DNA of 64,000 nt from NCBI RefSeq assembly GCF_024170165.1, contig NZ_JALJXP010000001.1, positions 744,001 through 808,000 on the forward strand, in the 5' to 3' direction. The DNA is from Pseudomonas nitroreducens. GTDB lineage: Bacteria > Pseudomonadota > Gammaproteobacteria > Pseudomonadales > Pseudomonadaceae. The position numbers and the translations under genes are program-made. Positions 28,673-37,668 of the stretch are shown one piece after another. The number at the start of each line of letters is the position of its first letter. Position 1 is the stretch's first letter. The notes beneath the pieces were generated by a model that had not been told where the DNA came from, did no database searches, and saw only the letters and a program-made list of their open reading frames with translations.

Positions 28673-29380
28673 TTAGTACAGTCGTGCCAGAAGCGCGGTG
28701 ACGGCAGTCTCGACGCGCAGGATGCGTTCGCCCAGTTGCACGGGGTTCAGACCGGCTTCGCGCAGCTTGTCGACCTCGTAGGGAATCCAGCCACCTTCCG
28801 GGCCGATGGCCAGGGTCACCGGCTCGCTCAGCGCGCGCGGGCATTCCGGCCAGGGACCGGGGTGGCCGATCAGGCCCAGGCTGCCAGCGGCCAGGGCCGG
28901 CAGGCGGTCTTCGACGAAGGGCTTGAAGCGCTTCTCGATGATCACTTCGGGGAGCATGGTGTCGCGGGCCTGTTCAAGGCCGAGGATCAACTGCTCGCGC
29001 ACCGCTTCGGGTTCGAGGAAGGGGGTCTGCCAGAAGCTCTTTTCCACCCGGTAGCTGTTGAGCAGCACCAGGCGCGGCACGCCCATGGCGGCGACGGTCT
29101 GCAGCACGCGGCGGAGCATCTTCGGGCGGGGCAGGGCGAGCAGCAGGGTGAGCGGCAGCTTGGCCGGCGGGGCTTGCTCGAAGCTGACCTGCAACTCGGC
29201 CTCGTTGGCTTCCAGGCGCAGCAGACGGCCTTCGCCCATCAGGCCGCCAAGGCGACCGACGCGCATCCGGTCGCCGCTTTCGGCGCGGTGGACTTCCTGC
29301 AGGTGGGTCAGGCGGCGGTCGCGCAGGATCACGCGGTCCGCCGCCACGAAGTCGGCGTCGGCGAGGAGCAGCAGGTTCAC
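28673..29380 (-). CDS. Second RsmE-family RNA methyltransferase
   Basis: A 235-aa SPOUT protein of the RsmE family, diverged from the rsmE at 11778. The SAM-knot signature is intact: VTLAIGPEGGWIPYEVDKLR and QLGERILRVETAVTALLARL. The middle LPLTLLLALPRPKMLRRVLQ and the N-terminal [11 protein letters not shown] are typical of the PA5071-type group. The GTG start overlaps the tatC stop (GTGA), so it is translationally coupled to the Tat genes. A longer in-frame reading upstream runs through tatC in another frame and is rejected. Whether it modifies U1498, another rRNA position or something else cannot be read from sequence. Confidence 0.85.
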   Translation of the reverse strand: MNLLLLADADFVAADRVILRDRRLTHLQEVHRAESGDRMRVGRLGGLMGEGRLLRLEANEAELQVSFEQAPPAKLPLTLLLALPRPKMLRRVLQTVAAMGVPRLVLLNSYRVEKSFWQTPFLEPEAVREQLILGLEQARDTMLPEVIIEKRFKPFVEDRLPALAAGSLGLIGHPGPWPECPRALSEPVTLAIGPEGGWIPYEVDKLREAGLNPVQLGERILRVETAVTALLARLY

Positions 29381-30171
29381 GAGCGGGTGGCCGGAGGCTG
29401 GTCGCCCTTGGACTCTTCTTCCTCTTCCGGGCCACGCTTGCGGATCAGGTGGCTGAACAGCACGCCGGCCTCGAACAGCAACCACATCGGTACTGCCAGC
29501 AAGGTCTGCGACAGCGGGTCCGGCGGGGTGAGGATCATGCCGACGACGAAGCAGCCGATGATCACGTAGGGGCGGATCTTCTTCAGGTAGGCCACGTTGA
29601 CCACCCCGATCCACACCAGCAGCACGGTGGCCACGGGAATCTCGAAGGCCACGCCGAAGGCAAACAGCAGGGTGAGGAAGTCCAGGTAGCTGTTGATGTC
29701 GGTCATCGGCGTCACGCCTTCCGGGGCCGAGCCGAGGAAGAAGTGGAACATCAACGGGAACACCAGGAAGTAGGCGAAGGCCATGCCGGCGTAGAACAGC
29801 ACGATGCTGGAGGCCAGCAGCGGCAGGGCGACGCGCTTCTCGTGCTTGTACAGTCCCGGTGCGATGAAGCCCCAGACCTGGGCGAGGATCACCGGCATGG
29901 CGAACAGCACGGCGACGATCATGGTCAGCTTCAGCGGCGCGAGGAAGGCCGACGCCGGGTCGATGGCGATCATGGTCGCGCCTTCGGGCAGGAAGCGGCG
30001 CAGCGGCTCGGAAGCCAGCGCGTAGATCTTCTGCGAGAAGTACAGCAGGCCGATGAAGATCACGAAGATCGCGACCACGCAGCGCAGCAGGCGCGTGCGC
30101 AGTTCGGTCAGGTGTGAGACCAGGGGCATTTCCTGGTCGTGTTCGGGTTGGTCGGGCTTGTCGGCGCTCAT
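29377..30171 (-). CDS. tatC: TatC, twin-arginine translocase receptor subunit
   Basis: A 264-aa polytopic protein with six membrane helices that recognises twin-arginine signals and forms the Tat receptor with TatB. It begins with a cytoplasmic [20 protein letters not shown], whose HLTELRxRL motif is diagnostic. The periplasmic loop has [20 protein letters not shown], and [20 protein letters not shown] is also typical. It overlaps tatB by 4 nt (ATGA), and its stop overlaps the following methylase gene. Confidence 0.97.
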   Translation of the reverse strand: MSADKPDQPEHDQEMPLVSHLTELRTRLLRCVVAIFVIFIGLLYFSQKIYALASEPLRRFLPEGATMIAIDPASAFLAPLKLTMIVAVLFAMPVILAQVWGFIAPGLYKHEKRVALPLLASSIVLFYAGMAFAYFLVFPLMFHFFLGSAPEGVTPMTDINSYLDFLTLLFAFGVAFEIPVATVLLVWIGVVNVAYLKKIRPYVIIGCFVVGMILTPPDPLSQTLLAVPMWLLFEAGVLFSHLIRKRGPEEEEESKGDQPPATRS

Positions 30172-30671
30172 GGGGTACGCGGCGTCTCGGGCGAAGCGGG
30201 CGGCTGGCTTGCACCAGTCGGTTCAGCCGGCTGGCTGGCTGGCGGCACGGTGGCCGCAGGCTCGGCGGTGGCAGGCGCGAGGCCCGCGCCCGGCAGACTG
30301 TTCAGGCGGCTGTTGGGCGCGATGCTCGGAGCCGCGGGCGACTCGGCAGGCGCACTGTGGCCGTCGGGCTGGGCCGGCTGCTGCTGCGGGTTGAAGGTTT
30401 CCCGGGCCTGCTCCTGCAGGTCGGTCAGCGGCGCCATCAGCTTCTTGGCTTCCTGCTCCATCTGCAGGATGTGTTCGTTGTGCAGCTGGCGACGGATTTC
30501 ATCCGCGCCCAGCTCGCGCTCCACTTCCGTCTTGATGGCGTTGAAGCTGCGCTTGAGCCGGCCGATCCACAGGCCTGCGGTGCGCGCGGCACCCGGCAGG
30601 CGGTCGGGGCCGAGCACCAGCAGGGCGACGAGACCCACCAGCAGCAGTTCGCTGAAGCTGATACCGAACAT
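30168..30671 (-). CDS. tatB: TatB, twin-arginine translocase subunit
   Basis: A 167-aa protein with one N-terminal membrane helix ([20 protein letters not shown]), a Gly-Pro hinge and an amphipathic helix ([20 protein letters not shown]). After about residue 85 it becomes a Pro/Ala/Gln-rich low-complexity tail. It forms the receptor complex with TatC. tatA ends 3 nt before it, and tatC overlaps its stop by 4 nt. Confidence 0.95.
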   Translation of the reverse strand: MFGISFSELLLVGLVALLVLGPDRLPGAARTAGLWIGRLKRSFNAIKTEVERELGADEIRRQLHNEHILQMEQEAKKLMAPLTDLQEQARETFNPQQQPAQPDGHSAPAESPAAPSIAPNSRLNSLPGAGLAPATAEPAATVPPASQPAEPTGASQPPASPETPRTP

Positions 30672-30674
30672 GAA

Positions 30675-30923
30675 TCAGTCCTTGCGCGCCGGCTCTTCGA
30701 CCTTCTGCGCCTGGGCGTCGATGGTGTGCGGCTGGTTCAGCGGCGGGTTGCCGGCGGCGGCGCTCGGGTCCTTTTTCTCGTCTTCCTCGGTGTTCATCGC
30801 TTTCTTGAAGCCCTTGATGGCTTCGCCGACGTCCGAACCGAGGTTCTTCAGGCGCTTGGTGCCGAAGACCAGGACCACGACGATCAGGATGACGACCCAG
30901 TGTTTCCAGTCAAAGATGCCCAT
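30675..30923 (-). CDS. tatA: TatA, twin-arginine translocase pore subunit
   Basis: An 82-aa Tat channel protein: one short helix ([18 protein letters not shown]), the FG hinge, then the amphipathic helix [17 protein letters not shown] and a charged, unstructured tail. It lies 27 nt downstream of hisE and 3 nt upstream of tatB in a run of same-strand genes. The Lys at KHWVV in place of a polar residue near the N-terminus is ordinary for the family. Confidence 0.96.
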   Translation of the reverse strand: MGIFDWKHWVVILIVVVLVFGTKRLKNLGSDVGEAIKGFKKAMNTEEDEKKDPSAAAGNPPLNQPHTIDAQAQKVEEPARKD

Positions 30924-30950
30924 CTTGTTTTCCTCGCAAAGTTGTCGGGT

Positions 30951-31289
30951 TCAGGCAGACGGCTGGCGCGCGGCTTTCTCGTCGTGCCCGGAAAGGCCGA
31001 AGCGGCGGTCCAGCTCGTCCAGTACCGCCTGCGGGTGCTGGCCGAGGGCGGCGAGCATCACCAGGGAGTGGAACCAGAGGTCGGCCGTTTCGTAGATCAG
31101 GTCCGTGCAATCACCGCTGGTGGCGGCGTCCTTGGCGGCGAGAATGGTTTCCACCGACTCTTCGCCAACCTTCTCCAGGATCTTGTTCAGGCCCTTGTGA
31201 TACAGGCTGGCCACGTAGGAGCTGTCCGGTGCCGCATTCTTGCGCGCTTCGAGGACTTCCGCCAGACGGGCGAGGGTATCAGTGCTCAT
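30951..31289 (-). CDS. hisE: HisE, phosphoribosyl-ATP pyrophosphatase
   Basis: A 112-aa MazG-like all-helical enzyme that hydrolyses PR-ATP to PR-AMP, step 2 of histidine synthesis. Signatures: [20 protein letters not shown] and [20 protein letters not shown], giving the acidic EExxE/ExxD metal site, then [18 protein letters not shown]. The start overlaps the end of hisI by 11 nt. The pair is encoded apart from the main his operon, as is usual in Pseudomonas. Confidence 0.95.
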   Translation of the reverse strand: MSTDTLARLAEVLEARKNAAPDSSYVASLYHKGLNKILEKVGEESVETILAAKDAATSGDCTDLIYETADLWFHSLVMLAALGQHPQAVLDELDRRFGLSGHDEKAARQPSA

Positions 31290-31692
31290 GGGGTTTTCCT
31301 GTACCTACGTGGGAGTAGATGACATCCGGGTCCTTGAGGACCGGGTCGACGGTCTGCCAGGCGCCGTTCTCGAACACCCGGTAGAAGCAGCTCTCGCGCC
31401 CGGTGTGACAGGCGATGCCGCCCAGCTGTTCGACCATCAGGATCACCACGTCGGCGTCGCAGTCCAGGCGCAGCTCATGCAGCTTCTGCACGTGGCCGGA
31501 GTCCTCGCCCTTGCGCCAGAGCTTGCCGCGCGAGCGCGACCAGTAGATGGCGCGGTTCTCGGCGGCGGTGAGGGTGAGGGCCTCGCGGTTCATCCAGGCC
31601 ATCATCAGCACGCGGCCGGTGCGATGGTCCTGGGCGATCGCCGGCACCAGTCCATCGGCATTCCACTTGATTTCGTCCAGCCAGTCTTTCAT
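31279..31692 (-). CDS. hisI: HisI, phosphoribosyl-AMP cyclohydrolase
   Basis: A 137-aa zinc/magnesium-dependent enzyme opening the adenine ring of PR-AMP, step 3 of histidine synthesis. [20 protein letters not shown] begins the protein. Diagnostic elements are [33 protein letters not shown], the acidic [13 protein letters not shown] and the metal Cys/His segment [11 protein letters not shown]. The ATG at 31692 follows GAACCCGAG; a 14-codon upstream extension ([10 protein letters not shown]) is not family-like. hisE overlaps its end. Confidence 0.95.
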   Translation of the reverse strand: MKDWLDEIKWNADGLVPAIAQDHRTGRVLMMAWMNREALTLTAAENRAIYWSRSRGKLWRKGEDSGHVQKLHELRLDCDADVVILMVEQLGGIACHTGRESCFYRVFENGAWQTVDPVLKDPDVIYSHVGTGKPHEH

Positions 31693-31775
31693 CTCGGGTT
31701 CCGTACAGCGGGCACGCGCAGTGCCCGGAGCCACTTTGTATAGCGGTTAAGTGTGCCAGCCAGTGCGGCGACTGG

Positions 31776-33383
31776 CTATCGGCGCAGAATCAGATACAGA
31801 CCACCGGCCAGCATCGCCCAGGCCGGCCAGGCCGCGAGACTGTGGGTGGCCAGGCCGGTTTCGGCGGCGCCGGCGACCAGCACTGCGCCAATCAGCCGCG
31901 CCGGCCAGGCACTGGCCATACCGGCCGGGGTGCCGCTCAGCCGCGCTTCTGGCTGCGGCTCGCGGGACAGTCGCTCCAGCGTGTCGCGGGTCATCTGCGC
32001 CAGGTGCGGCAGTTGTTCGATGTGCTGCTGGGCGTTGCGCAGCAGGGTGCCGGGGCTGACGCGCTCGCGCATCCAGCGTTCCAGGAACGGCTGTGCGGTG
32101 GTCCACAGGTCCAGCTCCGGGTAAAGCTGGCGGCCCAGGCCTTCGATGTTCAGCAGGGTCTTCTGCAGCAGCACCAGTTGCGGCTGCACTTCCATGTTGA
32201 AGCGCCGCGCGGTCTGGAACAGACGCAGCAACACCTGGCCGAAGGAGATGTCCTTGAGCGGCTTCTCGAAGATCGGCTCGCACACGGTGCGGATCGCCGC
32301 TTCGAAATCGTTCACCTTGGTTTGGGCCGGTACCCAGCCCGAGTCGATGTGCAGCTGGGCGACCTTGCGGTAGTCGCGTTTGAAGAAGGCGATCAGGTTG
32401 CGCGCCAGGTAGTCCTGGTCCTCGTCGGTGAGGCTGCCGACGATGCCGCAGTCCACCGCGATGTACTGCGGGCTCCAGGGCGTGCGGGTGCTGACGAAGA
32501 TGTTGCCGGGGTGCATGTCGGCGTGGAAGAAGCTGTCGCGGAATACCTGGGTGAAGAAGATCTCCACGCCGCGCTCGGCCAGCGCCTTGAAGTCGGTGCG
32601 CTGGTCGCGCAGGGTGTCCAGGTCGGTCACCGGGATGCCGTAGATGCGCTCCATCACCAGCACTTTCGGGCGGCACCAGTCCCAGTAGACCTGAGGCACA
32701 TAGAGCAGCGGCGAGCCCTCGAAGTTGCGCCGCAGCTGCGAGGAGTTGGCCGCTTCACGGAGCAGGTCCAACTCGTCGTAGATGGTCTTCTCGTAGTCGC
32801 TGACCACTTCGGCCGGGTGCAGGCGGCGGGCGTCGGCGGAGATGCGCTCGGCGGTGCGGGCGAGGATGTGCAGCCAGGCGATGTCGGAGCGGATCACCGG
32901 CTCCAGGTTCGGCCGGATGACCTTCACCACCACTTCTTCGCCGCTCTTGAGCTGCGCGGTGTGCACCTGCGCCACCGAGGCGGAAGCCAGCGGTTCGCGC
33001 TCGAAGCGGGAGAACACCTGCTCGATCTTCGCGCCCAGCTGCTGTTCGATCAGCGCCACGGCCTGTTCCGGCGGGAAGGGCGGCACCTTGTCCTGCAGGA
33101 AGGCCAGCTCCAGGGCGATGTCGTCGGGCAGCAGGTCGCGGCGGGTGGAGAGGATCTGGCCGAACTTGATGAAGATCGGCCCGAGGTCCTCCAGCGCCAG
33201 CCGGATGCGCGCGCCGCGGCTGAGCTCCAGCGGCTTGCGCGGCAGCCAGCGCCAGGGCAGCAGCCCGCCGAGCAGGCGCAGCCACCAGGGCAGGAACGGC
33301 AGTTCGAGGACCATGTCGTCCAGGCGGTAGCGGATGGCTACGCGCTGGATGCGCAGCAGGCGGCGGAAGGCGAGCAGCTTCAT
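31776..33383 (-). CDS. ubiB: UbiB, ABC1/ADCK-type atypical kinase for ubiquinone synthesis
   Basis: A 535-aa member of the UbiB protein-kinase-like family, needed for ubiquinone production, probably as an ATPase extracting lipid intermediates from the membrane. The KxGQ motif is present ([13 protein letters not shown], about 71-83). It is followed by the Ala-rich P-loop substitute [12 protein letters not shown], the catalytic HADMHPGN and the DFG equivalent VDCGIVG. The C-terminus carries two transmembrane segments. The ATG overlaps the ubiJ stop by 4 nt. Gene order ubiE-ubiJ-ubiB matches E. coli. Confidence 0.95.
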   Translation of the reverse strand: MKLLAFRRLLRIQRVAIRYRLDDMVLELPFLPWWLRLLGGLLPWRWLPRKPLELSRGARIRLALEDLGPIFIKFGQILSTRRDLLPDDIALELAFLQDKVPPFPPEQAVALIEQQLGAKIEQVFSRFEREPLASASVAQVHTAQLKSGEEVVVKVIRPNLEPVIRSDIAWLHILARTAERISADARRLHPAEVVSDYEKTIYDELDLLREAANSSQLRRNFEGSPLLYVPQVYWDWCRPKVLVMERIYGIPVTDLDTLRDQRTDFKALAERGVEIFFTQVFRDSFFHADMHPGNIFVSTRTPWSPQYIAVDCGIVGSLTDEDQDYLARNLIAFFKRDYRKVAQLHIDSGWVPAQTKVNDFEAAIRTVCEPIFEKPLKDISFGQVLLRLFQTARRFNMEVQPQLVLLQKTLLNIEGLGRQLYPELDLWTTAQPFLERWMRERVSPGTLLRNAQQHIEQLPHLAQMTRDTLERLSREPQPEARLSGTPAGMASAWPARLIGAVLVAGAAETGLATHSLAAWPAWAMLAGGLYLILRR

Positions 33384-34003
33384 GCGTCAGGCTTGATCTT
33401 CTGGGTCAGGCGGTTGATCCGCGCGTCGAGGCGGTCGAGGGACATCTTCAACTGGTCCAGTTCGGCGAAGCGCGCTTCGGCTTCGTGCTGGCCGACCAGG
33501 CTGCGGCTTTCCTCGGCGAGATAGTCGGCGAGGCTCAGGCGCAGGCTCTCCAGGCTGTCGCCGGCCCAGGCCATGCCGCCGCGCAGGCGCGCGCCGAGCA
33601 GGTGCGCGGGCACCGGGCCGAGCCAGCGGGAGACTTCGTATTCCCAGTCCAGCTCCAGGCTCTGGAGGATGTCGGCCAGCTCCAGCAGCATCGCGCTGTC
33701 GCCGCCCATGGTCACTTCCGGGCTGTGCAGGACGCGGGTCTTGTCCTTGGCCAGGGCCAGCTGCAGCAGGCTGCCAGCCGGCGCGACCAGGGTGCAGTCG
33801 GCCGGCGCCTCGTGGTGCGCGGCCAGGTGCAGGCCGTCGGCGTCGGGCAGGATGAACAGCCGCAGCGCGGGCGCCTGGCAGTCCACCTCCAGCACCTTGC
33901 CGGCGAGCCGGCCGAGACGCCGCAGGGCCACGCCGTCGAGCCGCAGCACGCGGTTGACGGTGGCTTCGGCGCTGGCCAGGGCGGCCTGCAGGAACAGGGT
34001 CAT
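33380..34003 (-). CDS. ubiJ: UbiJ, SCP2-domain ubiquinone biosynthesis accessory factor
   Basis: A 207-aa protein with an N-terminal SCP2 sterol-carrier-like domain (about 1-105) and a C-terminal helical/coiled tail rich in Leu and Asp/Arg ([20 protein letters not shown]). E. coli UbiJ binds ubiquinone intermediates in the soluble Ubi complex; the position between ubiE and ubiB supports the assignment more than raw sequence does. The start codon shares one base with the ubiE stop (TGATG), and its own stop overlaps ubiB. Confidence 0.85.
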   Translation of the reverse strand: MTLFLQAALASAEATVNRVLRLDGVALRRLGRLAGKVLEVDCQAPALRLFILPDADGLHLAAHHEAPADCTLVAPAGSLLQLALAKDKTRVLHSPEVTMGGDSAMLLELADILQSLELDWEYEVSRWLGPVPAHLLGARLRGGMAWAGDSLESLRLSLADYLAEESRSLVGQHEAEARFAELDQLKMSLDRLDARINRLTQKIKPDA

Positions 34004-34785
34004 CAGGGTTTGATGCCGCGGTGCAGGGCGACCACGCCGCCGGTCATGTTGTGGTAGGTGACGCGGTCGAAGCCGGCCTCCACCATCATCGACTTCAGCG
34101 TTTCCTGGTCGGGATGCATGCGGATCGATTCGGCGAGGTAGCGGTAGCTCTCGGAATCGTTGGTCACCAGCTTGCCCATCAGCGGCAGGAGGGTGAAGGA
34201 GTACGCGTCATAGGCCTTGGACAGCAGGCTGCTGGTGGGCTTGGAGAATTCCAGCACCAGCAGGCGGCCGCCGGGCTTGAGCACCCGCAGCATGGAGCGG
34301 ATGGCCTGGTCCTTGTGGGTGACGTTGCGCAGACCGAAGGCGATGGTCACCGCGTCGAAGTAGTTGTCGGGGAACGGCAGCTTCTCGGCGTCGGCCTGGA
34401 CGAAGTTGACGTTGCCGGCGACGCCGCTGTCGAGCAGCTTGTCGCGGCCGACCTTGAGCATCGAGGCGTTGATGTCGGCCAGCACCACTTCGCCGGTCGG
34501 GCCGACCAGGCGGGAGAACTGGCGGGTCAGGTCGCCGGTGCCGCCGGCGATGTCCAGCACCCGGTTGCCGGCGCGCACGCCGGACAGCTCGATGGTGAAA
34601 CGCTTCCACAGACGGTGGACGCCACCGGACATCAGGTCGTTCATCAGGTCGTACTTGGCGGCGACCGAGTGGAATACTTCGGCGACCTTCTCGGCCTTCT
34701 CGCTCTCACGCACGGTCTTGTAGCCGAAGTGCGTGGTGGGATCGGCGCCGTCCTGGCCGGCTTGGGGCTTGCGCGGTTCGCTCAT
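34003..34785 (-). CDS. ubiE: UbiE, ubiquinone/menaquinone C-methyltransferase
   Basis: A 260-aa SAM-dependent C-methyltransferase of ubiquinone synthesis. The SAM motif I is [20 protein letters not shown]. Other UbiE markers are [20 protein letters not shown] near the N-terminus, [35 protein letters not shown] and [13 protein letters not shown] at the end. The ATG at 34785 (MSEPRKP) is selected; the frame stays open for a further 160 codons upstream, but those run antisense to the PHA-system gene and have no homology logic. First gene of ubiE-ubiJ-ubiB. Confidence 0.96.
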   Translation of the reverse strand: MSEPRKPQAGQDGADPTTHFGYKTVRESEKAEKVAEVFHSVAAKYDLMNDLMSGGVHRLWKRFTIELSGVRAGNRVLDIAGGTGDLTRQFSRLVGPTGEVVLADINASMLKVGRDKLLDSGVAGNVNFVQADAEKLPFPDNYFDAVTIAFGLRNVTHKDQAIRSMLRVLKPGGRLLVLEFSKPTSSLLSKAYDAYSFTLLPLMGKLVTNDSESYRYLAESIRMHPDQETLKSMMVEAGFDRVTYHNMTGGVVALHRGIKP

Positions 34786-34926
34786 GGCGTTTGTACCCTG
34801 GAAGTCAGTGGCGGGCATTCTAACAGGAAGCACGGAAAACGCCGCCCCGGTGACCGTGGCGGCAGGGTGCGGCGATACGGCGCGGCGCGTATGATCGGCA
34901 GCGTCAGTCAATCGCGGAGTTCCAGC

Positions 34927-35202
34927 ATGTCCCGTATCCACGTCGAACGTTCCCACTCCCTCGGCCTCGAAGCCGCCCGCGCCAAGGCGGAAAAGCTCGC
35001 CGACAAGCTCACCCGCGAGCACGGCGTGAGCAGCGAGTGGCAGGGCGACACCCTGCTGTTCAAGCGCAGCGGCGTGGACGGGCGCATCGAAGTGGGCGCG
35101 GACAAGGTCGCGGTGGACGTGAAGCTGGGCCTGATGCTCTCGGCCATGGGCGGCCTGCTCAAGGGCGAGATCGAGCGCGCGCTGGACAAGGCCCTGGCCT
35201 GA
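34927..35202 (+). CDS. Polyhydroxyalkanoic acid system family protein
   Basis: A 91-aa protein of the PHA granule-associated PF09650 type, function not established. It begins [20 protein letters not shown] and has a two-layer small fold, ending [24 protein letters not shown] lies 8-10 nt upstream of the ATG. It is divergent from ubiE and reads toward phaI, with a GGCCCCGC hairpin and about 140 bp in between. The name derives from conserved location beside pha genes, not from a tested role. Confidence 0.82.
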   Translation: MSRIHVERSHSLGLEAARAKAEKLADKLTREHGVSSEWQGDTLLFKRSGVDGRIEVGADKVAVDVKLGLMLSAMGGLLKGEIERALDKALA

Positions 35203-35210
35203 TCCCTTCC

Positions 35211-35231
35211 GGCCCCGCTCCCTGCGGGGCC
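35211..35231 (+). terminator. Hairpin after the PHA-system gene
   Basis: Stem GGCCCCGC / GCGGGGCC with loop TCCCT, 8 nt past the stop. There is no U-tract. Confidence 0.5.
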
Positions 35232-35332
35232 ATGCCGTTTCCCGACGGCGCGGGCTTTCCCGCAAAGCCTGGTATGTGTTTTCTAATTTTCCCCGATACC
35301 TTGGCCCACAGTCCCGCCTTTCGCGGGCAGCT

Positions 35333-35349
35333 ATTCGACATCATCGAAT
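35333..35349. promoter_or_regulatory. Candidate operator upstream of phaI
   Basis: Perfect inverted repeat ATTCGA-N5-TCGAAT ending 21 bp before the phaI ATG, in the promoter/leader region. PhaD is known to regulate phaI in P. putida, but I cannot match this repeat to a published PhaD site. Confidence 0.4.
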
Positions 35350-35370
35350 CCGACTCTGTGAGGTGCCACC

Positions 35371-35781
35371 ATGGCCAAGGCTGTCAGCAAGAAGAAAGTC
35401 GTAGAACTCGAATCCTCCCTCTATACCGATGCCAAGCACTACGCCCGGCAGATCTGGCTCGCAGGCCTGGGCACCTACGCCAAGGTCGGCCAGGAAGGCA
35501 GCGAATACTTCAAGGAGCTGGTCAAGTCCGGCGAGTCCGTGGAGAAGAAAGGCCGCGAGCTGGTGACCACCCAGATCGACGCCGCCAACGACACCGTCAA
35601 GGGCCGCCTGCACAGCGTCAAGGCGAAGCTGAACTTCGACAAGATCGAAGCGGCGTTCGACGCGCGCGTTTCCTCCGCCCTCAATCGCATCGGAATTCCC
35701 TCCAGGCGTGATGTGGAGGCGCTCTCTGCTAAGCTGGATGAGCTGAGCGCAGTGCTCGAGCGTGTCGCGAGAACCCAATAA
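35371..35781 (+). CDS. phaI: PhaI, PHA granule-associated phasin
   Basis: A 136-aa phasin coating medium-chain-length PHA granules. The core phasin motif YARQIWLAGLGTYAKVGQEG lies at about 24-43, followed by an amphipathic helix and a leucine-zipper-like C-terminus (VEALSAKLDELSAVLERVA). It is related to the N-terminal half of PhaF directly downstream. phaF starts 10 nt after its stop, so they form one transcript. Confidence 0.94.
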   Translation: MAKAVSKKKVVELESSLYTDAKHYARQIWLAGLGTYAKVGQEGSEYFKELVKSGESVEKKGRELVTTQIDAANDTVKGRLHSVKAKLNFDKIEAAFDARVSSALNRIGIPSRRDVEALSAKLDELSAVLERVARTQ

Positions 35782-35791
35782 GGAGAGCAGG

Positions 35792-36736
35792 ATGGCTGGC
35801 AGAAAAACTACCGATAAAAAAGAGTCCGGCTGGATCGGCGAGATCGAGAAATACTCGCGGCAGATCTGGCTGGCCGGCTTGGGGGCCTACTCGAAGGTCA
35901 GCAAGGACGGCAGCAAGGTATTCGAGTCCCTCGTGAAGGATGGCGAGAAGGCGGAGAAACAGGCCAAGACCGAAGTCGAGGGTGCGGTGAAAACCTCCAC
36001 CCGTTCCGCGAAGGCGCGCGTGGATGCCGTCAAAGGCGCTGCGATCGGCAAGTGGGGCGAGCTGGAAGAGGCCTTCGACAAGCGTCTGAACAGCGCGATC
36101 TCGCGCCTGGGCGTACCGAGCAGCCGTGAAGTGAAAGACCTGCACAGCAAGGTCGACAGCCTCACCAGGCAGATCGAGAAGCTCACCGGCGTCAGCGTCG
36201 CCAAGCCGGCCGCCAAGGCCGCCGCGAAACCCGCAGCGAAAGCCGCCGCCAAACCGGCCGCGAAACCCGCTGTGAAGACCGCGGCGTCCAAGCCGGCTGC
36301 CAAGGCTGCGGCCAAACCTGCAGCGAAGCCGGCCGCCAAGCCTGCCGCTAAAGCCGCCGCCAAACCGGCTGCCAAGGCTGCTGCGAAACCCGCTGCCAAG
36401 CCTGCCGCGAAGCCGGCTGCCAAGGCTGCGGCCAAGCCCGCCGCGAAACCGGCCGCCAAGCCCGCTGCAGCGAAAGCCGCCGCGAAGCCGGCTGCCAAAC
36501 CCGCTGCAAAACCGGCTGCTGCCGCCAAGCCTGCCGCTGCGAAACCTGTAGCCAAGCCGGCCGCGGCGAAGAAGCCTGCCGTGAAGAAGCCCGCTGCACC
36601 GAAAGCCGCCGCCAAGCCGGCCGCTGCAAAACCGGCTGCCGCTCCGGCCGTCACCCCGGCTCCGTCGGCCCCCGCCGCCGCACCGGCCGTGGCGCCGTCC
36701 GCCGCTGCTCCGGCAACGCCGCCGTCCCAGGCCTGA
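35792..36736 (+). CDS. phaF: PhaF, phasin with histone H1-like C-terminal domain
   Basis: A 314-aa granule protein. Residues 1-138 are a phasin domain (YSRQIWLAGLGAYSKVSKDG, then a coiled segment KVDSLTRQIEKLTGV). From about 139 to 290 it is a long run of AAKP/PAAK repeats like histone H1, which bind DNA without sequence preference and help distribute granules at division. The tail is Ala/Pro-rich. The ATG at 35792 has AGGAG 6 nt upstream; the upstream reading MSREPNKESR is the end of phaI in another frame. The repeat DNA at about 36205-36650 is prone to length variation. Confidence 0.95.
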   Translation: MAGRKTTDKKESGWIGEIEKYSRQIWLAGLGAYSKVSKDGSKVFESLVKDGEKAEKQAKTEVEGAVKTSTRSAKARVDAVKGAAIGKWGELEEAFDKRLNSAISRLGVPSSREVKDLHSKVDSLTRQIEKLTGVSVAKPAAKAAAKPAAKAAAKPAAKPAVKTAASKPAAKAAAKPAAKPAAKPAAKAAAKPAAKAAAKPAAKPAAKPAAKAAAKPAAKPAAKPAAAKAAAKPAAKPAAKPAAAAKPAAAKPVAKPAAAKKPAVKKPAAPKAAAKPAAAKPAAAPAVTPAPSAPAAAPAVAPSAAAPATPPSQA

Positions 36737-36755
36737 TCGGTCTGCTGCAACACCC

Positions 36756-36781
36756 ACGCCCGGCCTCGCGCCGGGCGTTTT
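36756..36781. terminator. Terminator between phaF and phaD
   Basis: Stem CGCCCGGC / GCCGGGCG with loop CTCGC, then TTTT, 19 nt past phaF. It serves phaF and perhaps the convergent phaD. Confidence 0.85.
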
Positions 36782-36814
36782 CATTCTCTCAAGAGAAAGG
36801 CTTGCTGGGGAAAG

Positions 36815-37429
36815 TCAGGGTGCGAGGTAGCGCTTGGCGAGTCGTTCGGCGATCAGTTGCGAATCCGGGCGCAGGTGCGGTGCCACCAGCATCATCACCT
36901 GGAACACCACCTGGCGGACGTCGCCCTGGTGGCCGAGGATGCGCTGGTAGTCGAGGGAGAACAGCAGCGTCAGGGTGATCTGCTCCACCAGTTGGCCGAG
37001 GGCTTCGGTATCGCTGAGCAGTTCGTCCTGCGCCTTGAGCTGCGCCAGCAGGGTAGCGAGGGTGCGCTTGAGCTGGTTGAGCCAGGCGCGCACACCGCGG
37101 GCGAGCTTGGGCAGGCGCCCGGCGAGGTTGGAGAGGTCCTGGAAGAGGAAGCGGTAGTGGGCCAGGCGCTCGACGATCAGGTGCAGGAACAGCCAGTAGT
37201 CCTCGGCGCCCAGGCGGACGTCTTCCGGCGGGTCGAGCAGCGGCGCCAGTTCGTCCTGGAAACGCTCGAACAGCGCCAGCACCAGCGGCTCCTTGCCATG
37301 GAAGTGGTAGTAGAGATTGCCCGGGCTGATGCCCAGTTCGGTGGCGATCTCCAGGGTTGAAACGTTGGGCTCGCCCTGCTCGTTGAACAGCTGCAGGGCG
37401 CATTCGAGAATCCGGTCGCGCGTTTTCAT
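36815..37429 (-). CDS. phaD: PhaD, TetR-like regulator of the pha cluster
   Basis: A 204-aa TetR-family protein. The helix-turn-helix is VSTLEIATELGISPGNLYYH (about 24-43), after MKTRDRILECALQLFNEQGE. The C-terminal all-helical part would bind the inducer, which for P. putida PhaD is thought to be a fatty-acid metabolite, with PhaD activating the phaC1 and phaI promoters. It is the last gene of phaC1-phaZ-phaC2-phaD; the 239-bp gap to phaC2 carries a REP pair. An in-frame reading starting further upstream includes the REP and is rejected. Confidence 0.92.
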   Translation of the reverse strand: MKTRDRILECALQLFNEQGEPNVSTLEIATELGISPGNLYYHFHGKEPLVLALFERFQDELAPLLDPPEDVRLGAEDYWLFLHLIVERLAHYRFLFQDLSNLAGRLPKLARGVRAWLNQLKRTLATLLAQLKAQDELLSDTEALGQLVEQITLTLLFSLDYQRILGHQGDVRQVVFQVMMLVAPHLRPDSQLIAERLAKRYLAP

Positions 37430-37518
37430 CCGTGTTCAGGTTCCAGCCGCAGTGGGGCCGACGATAGCTTCGCAAAGCGGCGGCCGGCAATTGCCCGCTC
37501 ACAAACTTTCGGGGAACT

Positions 37519-37592
37519 GTAGGAGCGAGCTTGCTCGCGAACCGCCTGGTACCGAGTGTTTCGGCGAGGTTCGCGAGCAAGCTCGCTCCTAC
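37519..37592. repeat. REP pair between phaC2 and phaD
   Basis: Two head-to-head standard REP units, 37519-37542 and 37569-37592, each with the core TTCGCGAGCAAGCTCGCT or its complement. They could form a long stem in the phaC2-phaD transcript, separating expression of the synthase and regulator genes. Confidence 0.88.
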
Positions 37593-37668
37593 GAAGAACA
37601 AAGCAGAACAGTGCCACTGGTGGGCGCGGAGCGAACAACCCGCAATGGGTTGCCCGCCCCTGCGTTCG

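Noticed and set aside
28673-30214. A 513-codon minus-strand reading joining the RsmE-like gene to a frame through tatC.
   Set aside because: The N-terminal 278 codons are tatC out of frame (Arg/Pro/His-rich). The GTGA overlap gives the true start of the methylase at 29380.
36205-36650. Repeated units that could be mistaken for a CRISPR array or tandem DNA repeat.
   Set aside because: They are degenerate AAKP-coding repeats inside phaF, in frame and without unique spacers.
36857-37360. A 167-codon plus-strand frame opposite phaD.
   Set aside because: Shadow of phaD; the minus-strand TetR helix-turn-helix is unambiguous.
37430-37668. Short open frames over the phaC2-phaD gap.
   Set aside because: Their peptides ([16 protein letters not shown]) are translations of REP units in different frames and recur at other REP sites.
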